From NCBI GenBank assembly GCA_035378845.1, contig DAOSUP010000016.1, positions 1 to 33,593 on the forward strand: DNA of 33,593 nucleotides, given 5' to 3'. Of this stretch, positions 6,948 through 15,024 are shown in pieces (position 1 is the stretch's first letter; every line of letters starts with the position of its first letter). Below the pieces are notes generated by a model. That model was not told the origin of the DNA, searched no databases, and saw only the letters and a program-made list of their open reading frames with translations. A program made the position numbers and the translations under genes. The DNA comes from JAKOUL01 sp035378845. GTDB taxonomy: Bacteria; Dictyoglomota; Dictyoglomia; Dictyoglomales; Dictyoglomaceae.

Positions 6948-8028
6948 CTCTGATAGAGATATTTATCAAAAAACTTAGCATAGCATAATTAGTTATAAGT
7001 GAGGTACGTGCAAAACTTATAAAAGGGAGTGGTATACCTACAACTGGAGCAAGTCCCATAACCATACAAAGATTAACAAAGACTTGAAAAAACCAGGTAA
7101 AAAGTATACCTCCACTGATCATCTTGCCAAAATCATCTTTTGCATCTTTCCAAATATACCATGTATATCTAAAAAGAAGATAATATAAAAGTATTAATAA
7201 TACTCCACCAATAAATCCGAATTCTTCCCCTATTGCGGAAAAAATAAAATCTGTATGTTGTTCAGGGATCAAGTTTAAATGAGTTTGAGGTCCTTTCAAC
7301 CATCCTTTCCCTAAAACCTTACCTGAGCCAATAGTTATAATAGATTGGATCACTTGATAACCACTTCCTAAAGGATCTTTCATAGGGTCTAAAAAACTTA
7401 TTATTCTTTCTTGTTGGTAAGGTTTTAAAAGGAGCCAGAAGAATGGTAGAAGAACAATTATCAAAAGAACAGTTCTTACTAAGTATTTAAAAGGAATTTC
7501 AGAAAGATAGATAAGAAAAAAGCCTGTAGCCATTATAACAATTGCAGTTCCCAGATCAGGTTGTAAAATTACTGCAAGTGTAGGGATAGAGATTAATATA
7601 ATTGAAACTGCAAAATCTACAAAGTCTAAATATTTTTTCTTTGTTTTTAATTCTACAAAGAAACCAGAGATACTTAGAATAACTAAAAGTTTAGCAAGCT
7701 CTGAAGGCTGGAATGAAAAGCCAAAGATAGAAAACCACCTTTGAGCTCCCCTAGTTTCTCTTCCAAAAAAGAATACAAGAAAAAGCAATAATATATTTAT
7801 AATATATAAATATTTCCATCCCTTTTCCCAATTCCTATAGTGTATAGAAAGAAAAATAAAGAAAACAAATACTCCAATTACAAATGCAACTACTTGTCTT
7901 CCCACAAAAACGTAAGGAGATTGCTCTCTTGCTATAAGTTTAGTAGCAGTAGTATCGTAAATCAGGAAAAAGCCAATTATAGTCAGTAGTATAGCAATAG
8001 AAATTAGTCTTATCTCTCTATTCTTCAT
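6919..8028 (-). CDS. rodA: RodA, SEDS peptidoglycan glycosyltransferase of elongation
   Basis: This 369-aa polytopic membrane protein has about ten TM helices and belongs to the SEDS family. The catalytic Asp is in HTDFIFSAIGEEFG, and FSFQPSELAKL and LGKGWLKGPQ are further SEDS blocks. RodA polymerises lipid II with a class B PBP during elongation. RodA rather than FtsW is inferred from the N-terminal and loop sequences and from a separate ftsW in the dcw block. Oddity: the usual C-terminal S-[YF]-G-G-S-[SA] motif reads SFARTS here, although the flanking PLPFIS and LITNY are intact. FtsW in this window keeps SFGGSA. It overlaps the next gene by 29 nt. Confidence 0.93.
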   Translation of the reverse strand: MKNREIRLISIAILLTIIGFFLIYDTTATKLIAREQSPYVFVGRQVVAFVIGVFVFFIFLSIHYRNWEKGWKYLYIINILLLFLVFFFGRETRGAQRWFSIFGFSFQPSELAKLLVILSISGFFVELKTKKKYLDFVDFAVSIILISIPTLAVILQPDLGTAIVIMATGFFLIYLSEIPFKYLVRTVLLIIVLLPFFWLLLKPYQQERIISFLDPMKDPLGSGYQVIQSIITIGSGKVLGKGWLKGPQTHLNLIPEQHTDFIFSAIGEEFGFIGGVLLILLYYLLFRYTWYIWKDAKDDFGKMISGGILFTWFFQVFVNLCMVMGLAPVVGIPLPFISFARTSLITNYAMLSFLINISIRGEKKIYDRF

Positions 8029-8034
8029 GATTTA

Positions 8035-9255
8035 TCAATCCATTTTCCAGAGAATCAGACCTGAGATTGGTTTAGGATAAAAATAAGTGGATTTCTGTGG
8101 TAATCTTTCGTTATTTATAGCTAAAGCATATATTATTTCTATAGGAATAGATGGGAGAACAAAAGAAGATGAGTATTCCCCTGTATGTAATAAATTTTTT
8201 ACTTCATTTATATCATGCGAAAATCTAATATAACCATCCTGTTGCAATTCATTCTCCGTCTTGCCTAAAATACCCCCCCATACTCCCTTTTGCAATAATG
8301 TAGTAGGAAGAATCCACCAAAGATTTGAGCCTTCTCCTTTTTGAGAAAGATATGATTCTTTTGGGATTAACTTATATAATTTGTTTTTACACCAATAATA
8401 GATAAAAGGAACTGAGGAATCAAAAATTAAAGTTAATTCATCGTATTTTTTGGACTCCAGAATTATATGGAAATTTTTTTCTATATCCTCCAGACTAATA
8501 TCTATATCTTTTCTGACAATCCTATGAGTAGGCAATATCTTTATCCCTGGATCATAAAGATCTGTCAAAAGGATAAGGATATACTTAGTTTTTTCATCTT
8601 TAGTTTCATTATAGAATAACCAAGAAGCTTCATACCTATGATGACCATCGGCAATAAGAATTTTTTTATCATCAAAAAATTTTTTGATAGTTTCTATTAC
8701 ACCATCATCTGTTATTTTCCATAAGGTATGTTCTCTCTCATCCCAACTAATTACTTTTATTATAGCATTCTCTCTTTCCACATTACTCCATAAAGAACCC
8801 AATATACTCCCTTTGTCTTCGTAAATTCCCCATATAGGTTCTAAATTTGCTCTTGTATGTCTCAGAATTTCAAGTCTATCTTCTTTAGGTCCAGAAAAAG
8901 TATGCTCATGAGGCAATATTTCTCTTCCCAAAGGCTTAAGAGCTAAGACTCCCAAAAGTCCATAAGAGTTTTTTTTCCTTCCTTTCCACTCATATTTTTG
9001 TTTATATAGATAAAAAGCAGAATCTTCTTGGACTAAGATTTTTTCCTTTATCCATCCATTTAAAAGTTCTGATATAGCGTCATAATCTGGAGGAATACGA
9101 TCTCCAAGAGTTAAATGAGTAATATTATACTGATGTGAATTTAAATATTTTCCTCTTTCTTCTTTAGAAATTACATCATAAGAAGGAGCTACCAACTTTT
9201 CTAAAGGTAAATTACTATTGTATCTTAATGCTTTAAAAGGGAGTAGCTCTACCAT
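8035..9255 (-). CDS. DUF1015 family protein
   Basis: This 406-aa soluble protein matches DUF1015 (PF06245) throughout: PFKALRYN at the start, LVAPSYDVIS, HEHTFSGPKEDRLEILR, ANLEPIWGIYED and IADGHHRYEASWLF. The conserved His, Asp and Arg residues of these blocks suggest an enzyme active site. I recall the family being discussed near serine metabolism in thermophiles, but nothing here proves a substrate. The ATG has AAGGAAGG nine bases upstream. It sits between the two-component kinase and rodA. Family assignment is secure; function is unknown. Confidence 0.85.
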   Translation of the reverse strand: MVELLPFKALRYNSNLPLEKLVAPSYDVISKEERGKYLNSHQYNITHLTLGDRIPPDYDAISELLNGWIKEKILVQEDSAFYLYKQKYEWKGRKKNSYGLLGVLALKPLGREILPHEHTFSGPKEDRLEILRHTRANLEPIWGIYEDKGSILGSLWSNVERENAIIKVISWDEREHTLWKITDDGVIETIKKFFDDKKILIADGHHRYEASWLFYNETKDEKTKYILILLTDLYDPGIKILPTHRIVRKDIDISLEDIEKNFHIILESKKYDELTLIFDSSVPFIYYWCKNKLYKLIPKESYLSQKGEGSNLWWILPTTLLQKGVWGGILGKTENELQQDGYIRFSHDINEVKNLLHTGEYSSSFVLPSIPIEIIYALAINNERLPQKSTYFYPKPISGLILWKMD

Positions 9256-9260
9256 AATTT

Positions 9261-10292
9261 TTAACCTTCCTTCCTTTTTGGTAAAATAATTTCAAATTTA
9301 GTACCTTCATTCAATTTACTTTCAACTTTTATATCCCATCCGTGTCTCTCTACAAGTTTTTTGACGATAGATAAACCCAGTCCTGTACTAAAACCATCTT
9401 CATTTGTACGGGATTTACTAATCCTATAAAATCTATCAAATATTCTATTAAGATCTTTCTCAGGTATCCCTACACCTGTATCTTTTACAAAAATAGAGAT
9501 AGATTCTTTATTCTTTTTGATACTTACCTCTACCTTTCCACCATCAAAAGTATATTTTACCGCATTCTCTATTAAATTAAAAAGAATTGTATCTAAATGT
9601 TGGGGATCAGCTTCAATAACCAAATCATCAGGGATTTTAACCTTTATTTTTAATTTCTTCTTAGAAATATAAGGATTTAGTCTCTCTACCACATTTATTA
9701 CAGCTTCAACCAACTTAATTTCTTTAAGCTGTAATTCTATGACTCCTGCCTCTAATCGGGAAAGGTTCAGCAAATTGCTTACTAATTTTCCCATTCTTTC
9801 TATCTCTTTTCTGAGATATGGAAAAAATTCATTGTATATTTCATCAAGAGTAATCTTTTTTTCAGAAAAAAGGTCTATAAGAATTTGAACTGATGTTAAA
9901 GGTGTTCTTAATTCATGAGAGGCATTTCCTAAAAATTCTTTGAAGTTTTCTTCCATCTTTTGAAGAGGTGTATTATCAGTAACTATCAACATTACTTCTT
10001 CATTCTTCTTCAAATAAAATGATTCAATTTCCAAATATTTCTTTTCTTTCCCCCAAAAGTTAAGAGAAATTTTATTTTTAGTATGATTTTCTAAAGTTTT
10101 CTTAAAAATGTCGTCTATCTCATAATCAGGTATTACTTCTATAAGTTTTTTTCTACTTCCATTATTCAAAATATCAAGAAGCTCCTTAGCTTTAGGATTT
10201 GCATAAACCAAATAACCATTCTTATTCAAAATTAGAATGCCTATAGGAGCATCTTCTGTTAGAACATGCCATCTCTCTCTAAGTTTATCTAT
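9261..10292 (-). CDS. Soluble PAS sensor histidine kinase, probable ATA start
   Basis: This is a cytoplasmic kinase with no TM segment. A PAS domain is followed by HisKA with phospho-acceptor His in NASHELRTPL, then an HATPase with NLIENAVKY, VKDTGVGIPE and GLGLSIVKK. The first ordinary start codon in frame is TTG 10229, but that removes the PAS opening (EDAPIGILILNKNGYLVY), which reads openly upstream. The frame is open back to a TGA at 10298. No ATG, GTG or TTG lies between. An AGGAGGG (plus 10302-10308) lies nine bases before ATA 10292, which overlaps the regulator's TAG stop as ATAG. I therefore place the start at ATA (343 aa); 9261-10229 is the conservative alternative. It pairs with the regulator just upstream. 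Confidence 0.85.
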   Translation of the reverse strand: MDKLRERWHVLTEDAPIGILILNKNGYLVYANPKAKELLDILNNGSRKKLIEVIPDYEIDDIFKKTLENHTKNKISLNFWGKEKKYLEIESFYLKKNEEVMLIVTDNTPLQKMEENFKEFLGNASHELRTPLTSVQILIDLFSEKKITLDEIYNEFFPYLRKEIERMGKLVSNLLNLSRLEAGVIELQLKEIKLVEAVINVVERLNPYISKKKLKIKVKIPDDLVIEADPQHLDTILFNLIENAVKYTFDGGKVEVSIKKNKESISIFVKDTGVGIPEKDLNRIFDRFYRISKSRTNEDGFSTGLGLSIVKKLVERHGWDIKVESKLNEGTKFEIILPKRKEG

Positions 10293-10978
10293 TTTTCAGT
10301 TCCCTCCTGGAATTTATATCCTAAGTTTCTTACAGTTATTATATATTTGGGATGGCTTGGATCGTCTTCTATTTTCTCCCTTAACCACCTGATATATACA
10401 TCTACAGCTCTTGGTTCTCCCCAAAAGTTTTCCCCCCATATATGTTTTATTATCATATCCCTGGTCCAAACCCTGCCAGGTGCTGAAAGCAAAAGTTTCA
10501 AAATTTCAAATTCTCTATAAGAAAGGTCTACCTCTTTTCCCCTTATTTTTGCTGTCCTTTTAACAAGATCCATTTCAAAAGGAGGAACAACAATCTTTTG
10601 ACTCTTAGTAATATCCGATTGGTATCTCCTCAACACTGCCTCAATTCTTGCTAAGAGCTCCTTTGCTCCAAAAGGTTTTGTAATATAATCATCAGCTCCC
10701 ATTTTTAGTCCTAAGACTTTATCCACTTCCTCATCTTTTGCAGTAAGCATTATAATAGGTACATTGCTTATTTTTCTTATCTCTTTACATACCTCCCAAC
10801 CATCTTTTTCTGGTAACATAATATCAAGAAGTACTAAGTCAGGATTAAAAAGTTTAAACTTATCAAGTGCCTCAATTCCATCATAAGCCATATCCACTTG
10901 ATATCCCTCTTTAGATAGTAAAAGCGTAAGCGAGTTTACAATCCCCTTGTCATCTTCCACAAGAAGTATCTTCTTCAT
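10289..10978 (-). CDS. OmpR/PhoB-type response regulator
   Basis: This 229-aa regulator has a receiver domain (1-120) with the acidic pocket EDD at 8-10, phospho-acceptor D52 (LLDIMLPEKDG), the conserved Thr in IIMLTAKDEE, and Lys in YITKPF. A winged-helix DNA-binding domain follows (about 130-226; LSYREFEILKLLLSAPGRVW, VDVYIRWLREKIE, ITVRNLGYKF). The partner kinase is the next gene. The ATG overlaps the stop of yggS as ATGA and follows GAGGTGAGG. Its place within a cell-wall gene block recalls WalR/PhoP-type envelope regulators, but the target genes cannot be told from this sequence. Confidence 0.94.
   Translation of the reverse strand: MKKILLVEDDKGIVNSLTLLLSKEGYQVDMAYDGIEALDKFKLFNPDLVLLDIMLPEKDGWEVCKEIRKISNVPIIMLTAKDEEVDKVLGLKMGADDYITKPFGAKELLARIEAVLRRYQSDITKSQKIVVPPFEMDLVKRTAKIRGKEVDLSYREFEILKLLLSAPGRVWTRDMIIKHIWGENFWGEPRAVDVYIRWLREKIEDDPSHPKYIITVRNLGYKFQEGTEK
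10302..10308 (-). promoter_or_regulatory. Shine-Dalgarno deciding the histidine kinase start
   Basis: AGGAGGG on the minus strand lies in the last codons of the response-regulator gene, nine bases before ATA at 10292. No ATG, GTG or TTG of the kinase frame lies within range. It is one of the strongest Shine-Dalgarno sites in the window, so translation is expected to begin just after it. Confidence 0.6.
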
Positions 10979-11679
10979 ATCCTCACCTCAAAATCTTTTA
11001 AAAATATTACTCTTCCCAATCTTAAAAGATTTGCTCCTTCTTCAATAGCAATTCTAAAATCCTCTGACATTCCCATAGAGATATAAGGTAAGTTTAATTT
11101 TAAATCTTTATTCAATTTTCTCCATATTTCATAAAGTCTTCTAAATACACTTCTAACTACTTCCTTATCTGAGATTAAAGGTCCTATAGTCATTACTCCT
11201 TGTACCTTAATATTTTTTAGTTCAAAAATCTTTTCATAAACACTCCAAAAATCTTCCTCAAGAAATCCATGTTTTGTGGGTTCTCTTGATAAGTTAAATT
11301 GTATTAAGAGATCCACTTCCTTTCCCTCTTTCTCTGCTATTTTGTTAATCGCATATGCTAAATCCAAACTGTCCAAAGAATGAATAAGAGAAAATAGATT
11401 AATTGCGTTTCTAATTTTATTTTTTTGAAGATGCCCTACCATATGCCATTCACATTGTAGATCTTGAAGAAGGTTAATCTTTTTCTCTGCTTCTTGCACT
11501 CTGTTCTCCCCTATTTTTTTAATTCCAACCCTTACTGCCTCTTCAATGTAAGAAGTAGGACAACCTTTAGAAACGGCAACAACTTCTATTTTATTGGGAT
11601 TTCTTCCTGTCTTTATTGCAGTTTCATAAATGATTTCTTGCACCCTATTCCAATTTTCCTTAATGAAATCAGCATTCAT
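10975..11679 (-). CDS. yggS: YggS family PLP homeostasis protein
   Basis: This 234-aa single-domain alanine-racemase-fold protein belongs to the YggS/YlmE/PLPBP family. The PLP lysine is K38 in VVAVSKGCP. Other conserved blocks are IGENRVQEAEKK, EWHMVGHLQKNK, LIHSLDSL and ISMGMSEDFRIAIEEGA. The protein binds pyridoxal phosphate and helps balance PLP and amino acids, without known catalysis. The C-terminal block reads RLGRVIF where relatives usually have RIGTAIFG, a modest divergence. Firmicutes often place it with pgeF (ylmD) near ftsZ, and that neighbourhood is kept here. It follows the HlyD-like gene after 3 nt. Confidence 0.93.
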   Translation of the reverse strand: MNADFIKENWNRVQEIIYETAIKTGRNPNKIEVVAVSKGCPTSYIEEAVRVGIKKIGENRVQEAEKKINLLQDLQCEWHMVGHLQKNKIRNAINLFSLIHSLDSLDLAYAINKIAEKEGKEVDLLIQFNLSREPTKHGFLEEDFWSVYEKIFELKNIKVQGVMTIGPLISDKEVVRSVFRRLYEIWRKLNKDLKLNLPYISMGMSEDFRIAIEEGANLLRLGRVIFLKDFEVRI

Positions 11680-11682
11680 CTT

Positions 11683-12600
11683 CTATATACTCTTTTCTAT
11701 TTTCCCCTCTATGATTCTCTCTTTTAATATTATATTGTTAACCTCTAAAGGTAAAGTGGTTATTTTATAAAATTTATTTAAAATTTCAGTTTTTATTACT
11801 CTTGTTTTTATTAGAATTTTTTCTGGATAGTCAATATTCAGTATAAGGAAACTTTGTTCAGGAATCTTATCTTTTGTAAAGATAATAAGGCTTTGTGGAG
11901 GGAACTCTCTTATTACAGCAATAACAGAGTCCTTAGTAATTTTTTTATTTATAAAAGTGTAGTTTTTAATTCTTTTTAGGTCTGACGGACTAATGTCTTT
12001 AGTATTTTTTCCTTTTAAAAGAAGCTCATCCAAAGAAAAGATTATGTAACCTGATTTATATGCATAGATAGTATTTTTTTCTTTCTCTTCCTCAGTAATT
12101 TTTACCATTCTTTTCTCAATATCAATTAATTTTTGAAACAATAAATTTCTTTCTGGGATCAGTGATTTTATATTTTGCCATACCTCATCAGCTTTATTAA
12201 TATCATTTTTAAAAGAGTATAATCTCATCTCGTCAAAAAGAAGATTAATCTTTTCCCCCACAGCATCTATTTCTTTGATAGTCTCATCGTATTCCTGATT
12301 AATACTAATTTTACTTTTAATAGGCTGCAAGTCTTCAGTATTTATATGTCCTACAACTTGTCCTACTCTAACTTTCTCTAATTCTTTAACAGTACTTATA
12401 AAGACTCCATCTTCCGGAGATCTTATAGGATATTCCTCAAAAGTAAAAATCCCAATAAATGAGTGATCATCATTCTTAGGAACAAAGGACAAGAGTGAAA
12501 TTACTATTAACAAGATAACTAAGAAAAGATAAAGCAATCTTTTCTTTTTCTTTCCCTTTCCTTTGTTTAGACGATAGAATTCTTCTTTCTTGTAACTCAT
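11683..12600 (-). CDS. HlyD-like membrane-anchored protein
   Basis: This 305-aa protein has a basic cytoplasmic N-terminus (NKGKGKKKKR), one TM helix at about residues 21-42, and an extracytoplasmic region. It opens with a biotinyl/lipoyl-like half motif (IRSPEDGVFISTVKELEKVRVGQ) and contains a coiled-coil stretch at about 100-170. A second beta segment includes YAYKSGYIIF. This resembles membrane-fusion (HlyD) adaptors. No ABC or RND transporter gene is near, so it may serve a distant pump or an envelope role linked to its neighbours pgeF and yggS. The ATG overlaps the pgeF stop as ATGA. Family-level call only. Confidence 0.65.
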   Translation of the reverse strand: MSYKKEEFYRLNKGKGKKKKRLLYLFLVILLIVISLLSFVPKNDDHSFIGIFTFEEYPIRSPEDGVFISTVKELEKVRVGQVVGHINTEDLQPIKSKISINQEYDETIKEIDAVGEKINLLFDEMRLYSFKNDINKADEVWQNIKSLIPERNLLFQKLIDIEKRMVKITEEEKEKNTIYAYKSGYIIFSLDELLLKGKNTKDISPSDLKRIKNYTFINKKITKDSVIAVIREFPPQSLIIFTKDKIPEQSFLILNIDYPEKILIKTRVIKTEILNKFYKITTLPLEVNNIILKERIIEGKIEKSI

Positions 12601-13316
12601 CTTTTAAGGTAAATAAAGGCTATATTTCTTTTTAAAGTTCTATCTCTCCTATGGGAAAAGAAGTTTTTATTACAAAAAGTACATATATCTGAAATATCAA
12701 TATTTTTTTCTGGTATTTCTTCTGCCATAAGCTCTTCCCGAAGTAGATCTATAAGGGCATAATAAAATTTACCATCTTTCCTTTTAAGAAACTTCTTGTA
12801 CCTATTGGGAAGTTGGATTATAAAATCTTCTTTAACCTCAAAACAACAGGAATGAATACTTGGACCCACCCCTATATAAATATCTGAAGCAGAAATATTA
12901 TGTAAACTTTTTAGTTGCATTATAACTTTTTGGGGAAAATCTTTTATAGTACCTCTCCATCCAGAATGAACAAGTCCCACTAACTTTATTTTTGGAATAT
13001 AGATAAATATCGGAATGCAGTCTGCAAAAAACATTATTAATACTCTTTTCTTTTCATGTGTAATCAAGGCATCACTTTTATAAGCAATTTTAGGGAATAA
13101 TAAGTTTTTAGATTCCGAAGTAAAGTAAATCTGATTTCCATGAACCTGTTCAGCAATAACCCATCTTTTAGGATGCGTTTTTACCATACCCATAAAAAGA
13201 AGATAAGAAGGTAGATTTGAAAGTTTGAAGGGATAGACAAAGGAATAAGGAGATGATAAAAAACCATGAGATATTTCGGAAAAATTTTCTAATAATTTTG
13301 ACTTCCAAACTGCCAT
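12597..13316 (-). CDS. pgeF: PgeF / YlmD laccase-domain protein
   Basis: This 239-aa member of the YfiH/YlmD/LACC1 family has conserved blocks QVHGNQIYF, FADCIPIFIY, LVGLVHSGWRGT, GVGPSIHSCCFEV and CTFCNKNFFSHRRD. The metal-site Cys and His residues are those of the family. E. coli PgeF edits wrongly built peptidoglycan precursors (L-Ser for L-Ala), and relatives act as purine nucleoside phosphorylases or deaminases. I chose ATG 13316, two bases after the upstream TGA, with GGAG upstream. An in-frame GTG at 13334 would add six residues overlapping the previous gene. It is ATGA-coupled to the HlyD-like gene. Confidence 0.92.
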   Translation of the reverse strand: MAVWKSKLLENFSEISHGFLSSPYSFVYPFKLSNLPSYLLFMGMVKTHPKRWVIAEQVHGNQIYFTSESKNLLFPKIAYKSDALITHEKKRVLIMFFADCIPIFIYIPKIKLVGLVHSGWRGTIKDFPQKVIMQLKSLHNISASDIYIGVGPSIHSCCFEVKEDFIIQLPNRYKKFLKRKDGKFYYALIDLLREELMAEEIPEKNIDISDICTFCNKNFFSHRRDRTLKRNIAFIYLKR

Positions 13317-13317
13317 T

Positions 13318-15024
13318 TCAAGTACATACTCCACACATTTTACAGTTTTGTGTACAAGGAAGAGTTATCTCTCCTCTATAAGCTTTTTCTCTTTCTTTCC
13401 ATAGATATTCTTTTTTTACTCCTGTATCTATTATGTCCCAAGGAAGATATTCTGTACTCCCTTTTTCTTTATATAGATATACTTCTTTAGCCCAAGAATC
13501 TTCTTCTAAAAATTTCTGAAGAACATTTTTCTTTAATCCATCTTTATATATATGATTCCACAGAGAGCCTATTCTCCGATCCCCTCTACTAAGAATACCT
13601 TGCCATAGACTCCAATAATAATCTTTCATTTCTATCTTTAGTTTAGAGATCTCTTTTAGATTTTTCTTCAAAAATTTTTGAGTCTCAAGAATATATTCTT
13701 TTTCTGCCAGTTTTTCCCATTGAAATGGAGTATGCACTTTTGGAATAAAAGTAGAAAAACTTGTAGAAATCTCTATATTTTTATTTATTTTACGTATATT
13801 CGTGATCAATTCAACAATTTTTTGGATATCCTCTTCTTCCTCGGTAGGAAGTCCAAGCATGAAGTATAGTTTTATAGTATTAACAGGATAATCTTTTAAT
13901 ATTTCAACAAAATTTAATATATCCTCATTGGTAAATTTTTTATTCAAAACTCTTCGTAATCTATCAGAACCAGTTTCGGGAGCAATTGTTACAGTTTTCT
14001 GATTTGTAAGTCCAATAATATCTAAAATGTCAGAAGTAATATCTTCTAATCTCAAAGAAGAAAAGGAAATTATTATTTCTTCACTTTTTAGATATGATCC
14101 TATACCTTTAAATTTAATAGATTGGTCTATAGTGGGAACAATAAAGCCAAGCTTTGGTATCTGTTCTTCATATAATTCTTTAACCTTCTTATAAACCTTA
14201 TCTATTGAAGAAGCCCTATAAGGTCTATAAAAGTATCCTGCCAAACAAAATCTACATTGATATTTACAACCCCTTACAAGCTCGCATAGAGCCATATCAG
14301 AGAAAGCAGCTTCATCTGTCACAATAGGAGACACCATAGGATCCTCAGGAAAATTTAGATATATTCTTCTTTTTATTGGGATCTTCTGAGAACCCATATA
14401 TTTTTCTATACCACCATCTTTATTATAAACTGCACTTAAAAAAGAGGGAACATATACACCTTCAATATTTTGTGCTTCAATAAGAAATCTTTTTTTATCC
14501 CAATTATTCTCCCTTTTTGTAAGAAGCATTAAAGACATCTCCTCTATAAAATCTTCCCCTTCACCTATAAATACAAGATCAAAGACCTCTGAGATAGGTT
14601 CGGGATTAGAACTTAAAGCTATTCCTCCCCCAATTATTATAGGGAAAGAATCATCTCTTTCTTTAGATAAGATAGGAATTTTTTCCATGGATAAAATCTG
14701 AATGACGTTAAAAAAATCCAGTTCAAAACTTACAGAGAAGAGCCATACATCAAAATCTTTTGCAGATCTAAAAGTTTCCATGGAATAAACCTTAAAATTT
14801 TCTCTTCTTTTCCAATCAGAAGGTATATAAGCTCTCTCACAAAGGATACCTTCTTGATCATTTAAAAGCTTATAAAGTCCCGTATAACCTAAGTTATTTA
14901 CACTTGTAGAATACTCATTTGGATATATAAAAAGTAGATTTACATCCCCTCCCCTTTTAGTAACCTTATACCCCTTTTCTTTTTCTAACTTTTCTATAAT
15001 CTCCTTTTTTAGCTTCCAGTTCAA
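13318..15024 (-). CDS. B12-type radical SAM protein, divergent paralogue
   Basis: This 568-aa protein has the same layout as the product of 5145-6947: an N-terminal B12-binding-like domain (FIYPNEYSTSVNNLGYTGL, IIIGGGIALSSNPEP, FIGEGEDF) and a radical SAM core with CxxxCxxC in LVRGCKYQCRFCLAGYFYRP. LGLPTEEEEDI and a C-terminal Cys cluster CTQNCKMCGVC follow. It differs in the loop where the paralogue has SHLG: here it is NNLG, so a His is lost. It has no DUF2344 partner nearby. It starts at TTG, overlapping the ftsZ stop (TTGA), so it is coupled to ftsZ. Substrate unknown. It may be a subfunctionalised copy. Confidence 0.85.
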   Translation of the reverse strand: MNWKLKKEIIEKLEKEKGYKVTKRGGDVNLLFIYPNEYSTSVNNLGYTGLYKLLNDQEGILCERAYIPSDWKRRENFKVYSMETFRSAKDFDVWLFSVSFELDFFNVIQILSMEKIPILSKERDDSFPIIIGGGIALSSNPEPISEVFDLVFIGEGEDFIEEMSLMLLTKRENNWDKKRFLIEAQNIEGVYVPSFLSAVYNKDGGIEKYMGSQKIPIKRRIYLNFPEDPMVSPIVTDEAAFSDMALCELVRGCKYQCRFCLAGYFYRPYRASSIDKVYKKVKELYEEQIPKLGFIVPTIDQSIKFKGIGSYLKSEEIIISFSSLRLEDITSDILDIIGLTNQKTVTIAPETGSDRLRRVLNKKFTNEDILNFVEILKDYPVNTIKLYFMLGLPTEEEEDIQKIVELITNIRKINKNIEISTSFSTFIPKVHTPFQWEKLAEKEYILETQKFLKKNLKEISKLKIEMKDYYWSLWQGILSRGDRRIGSLWNHIYKDGLKKNVLQKFLEEDSWAKEVYLYKEKGSTEYLPWDIIDTGVKKEYLWKEREKAYRGEITLPCTQNCKMCGVCT

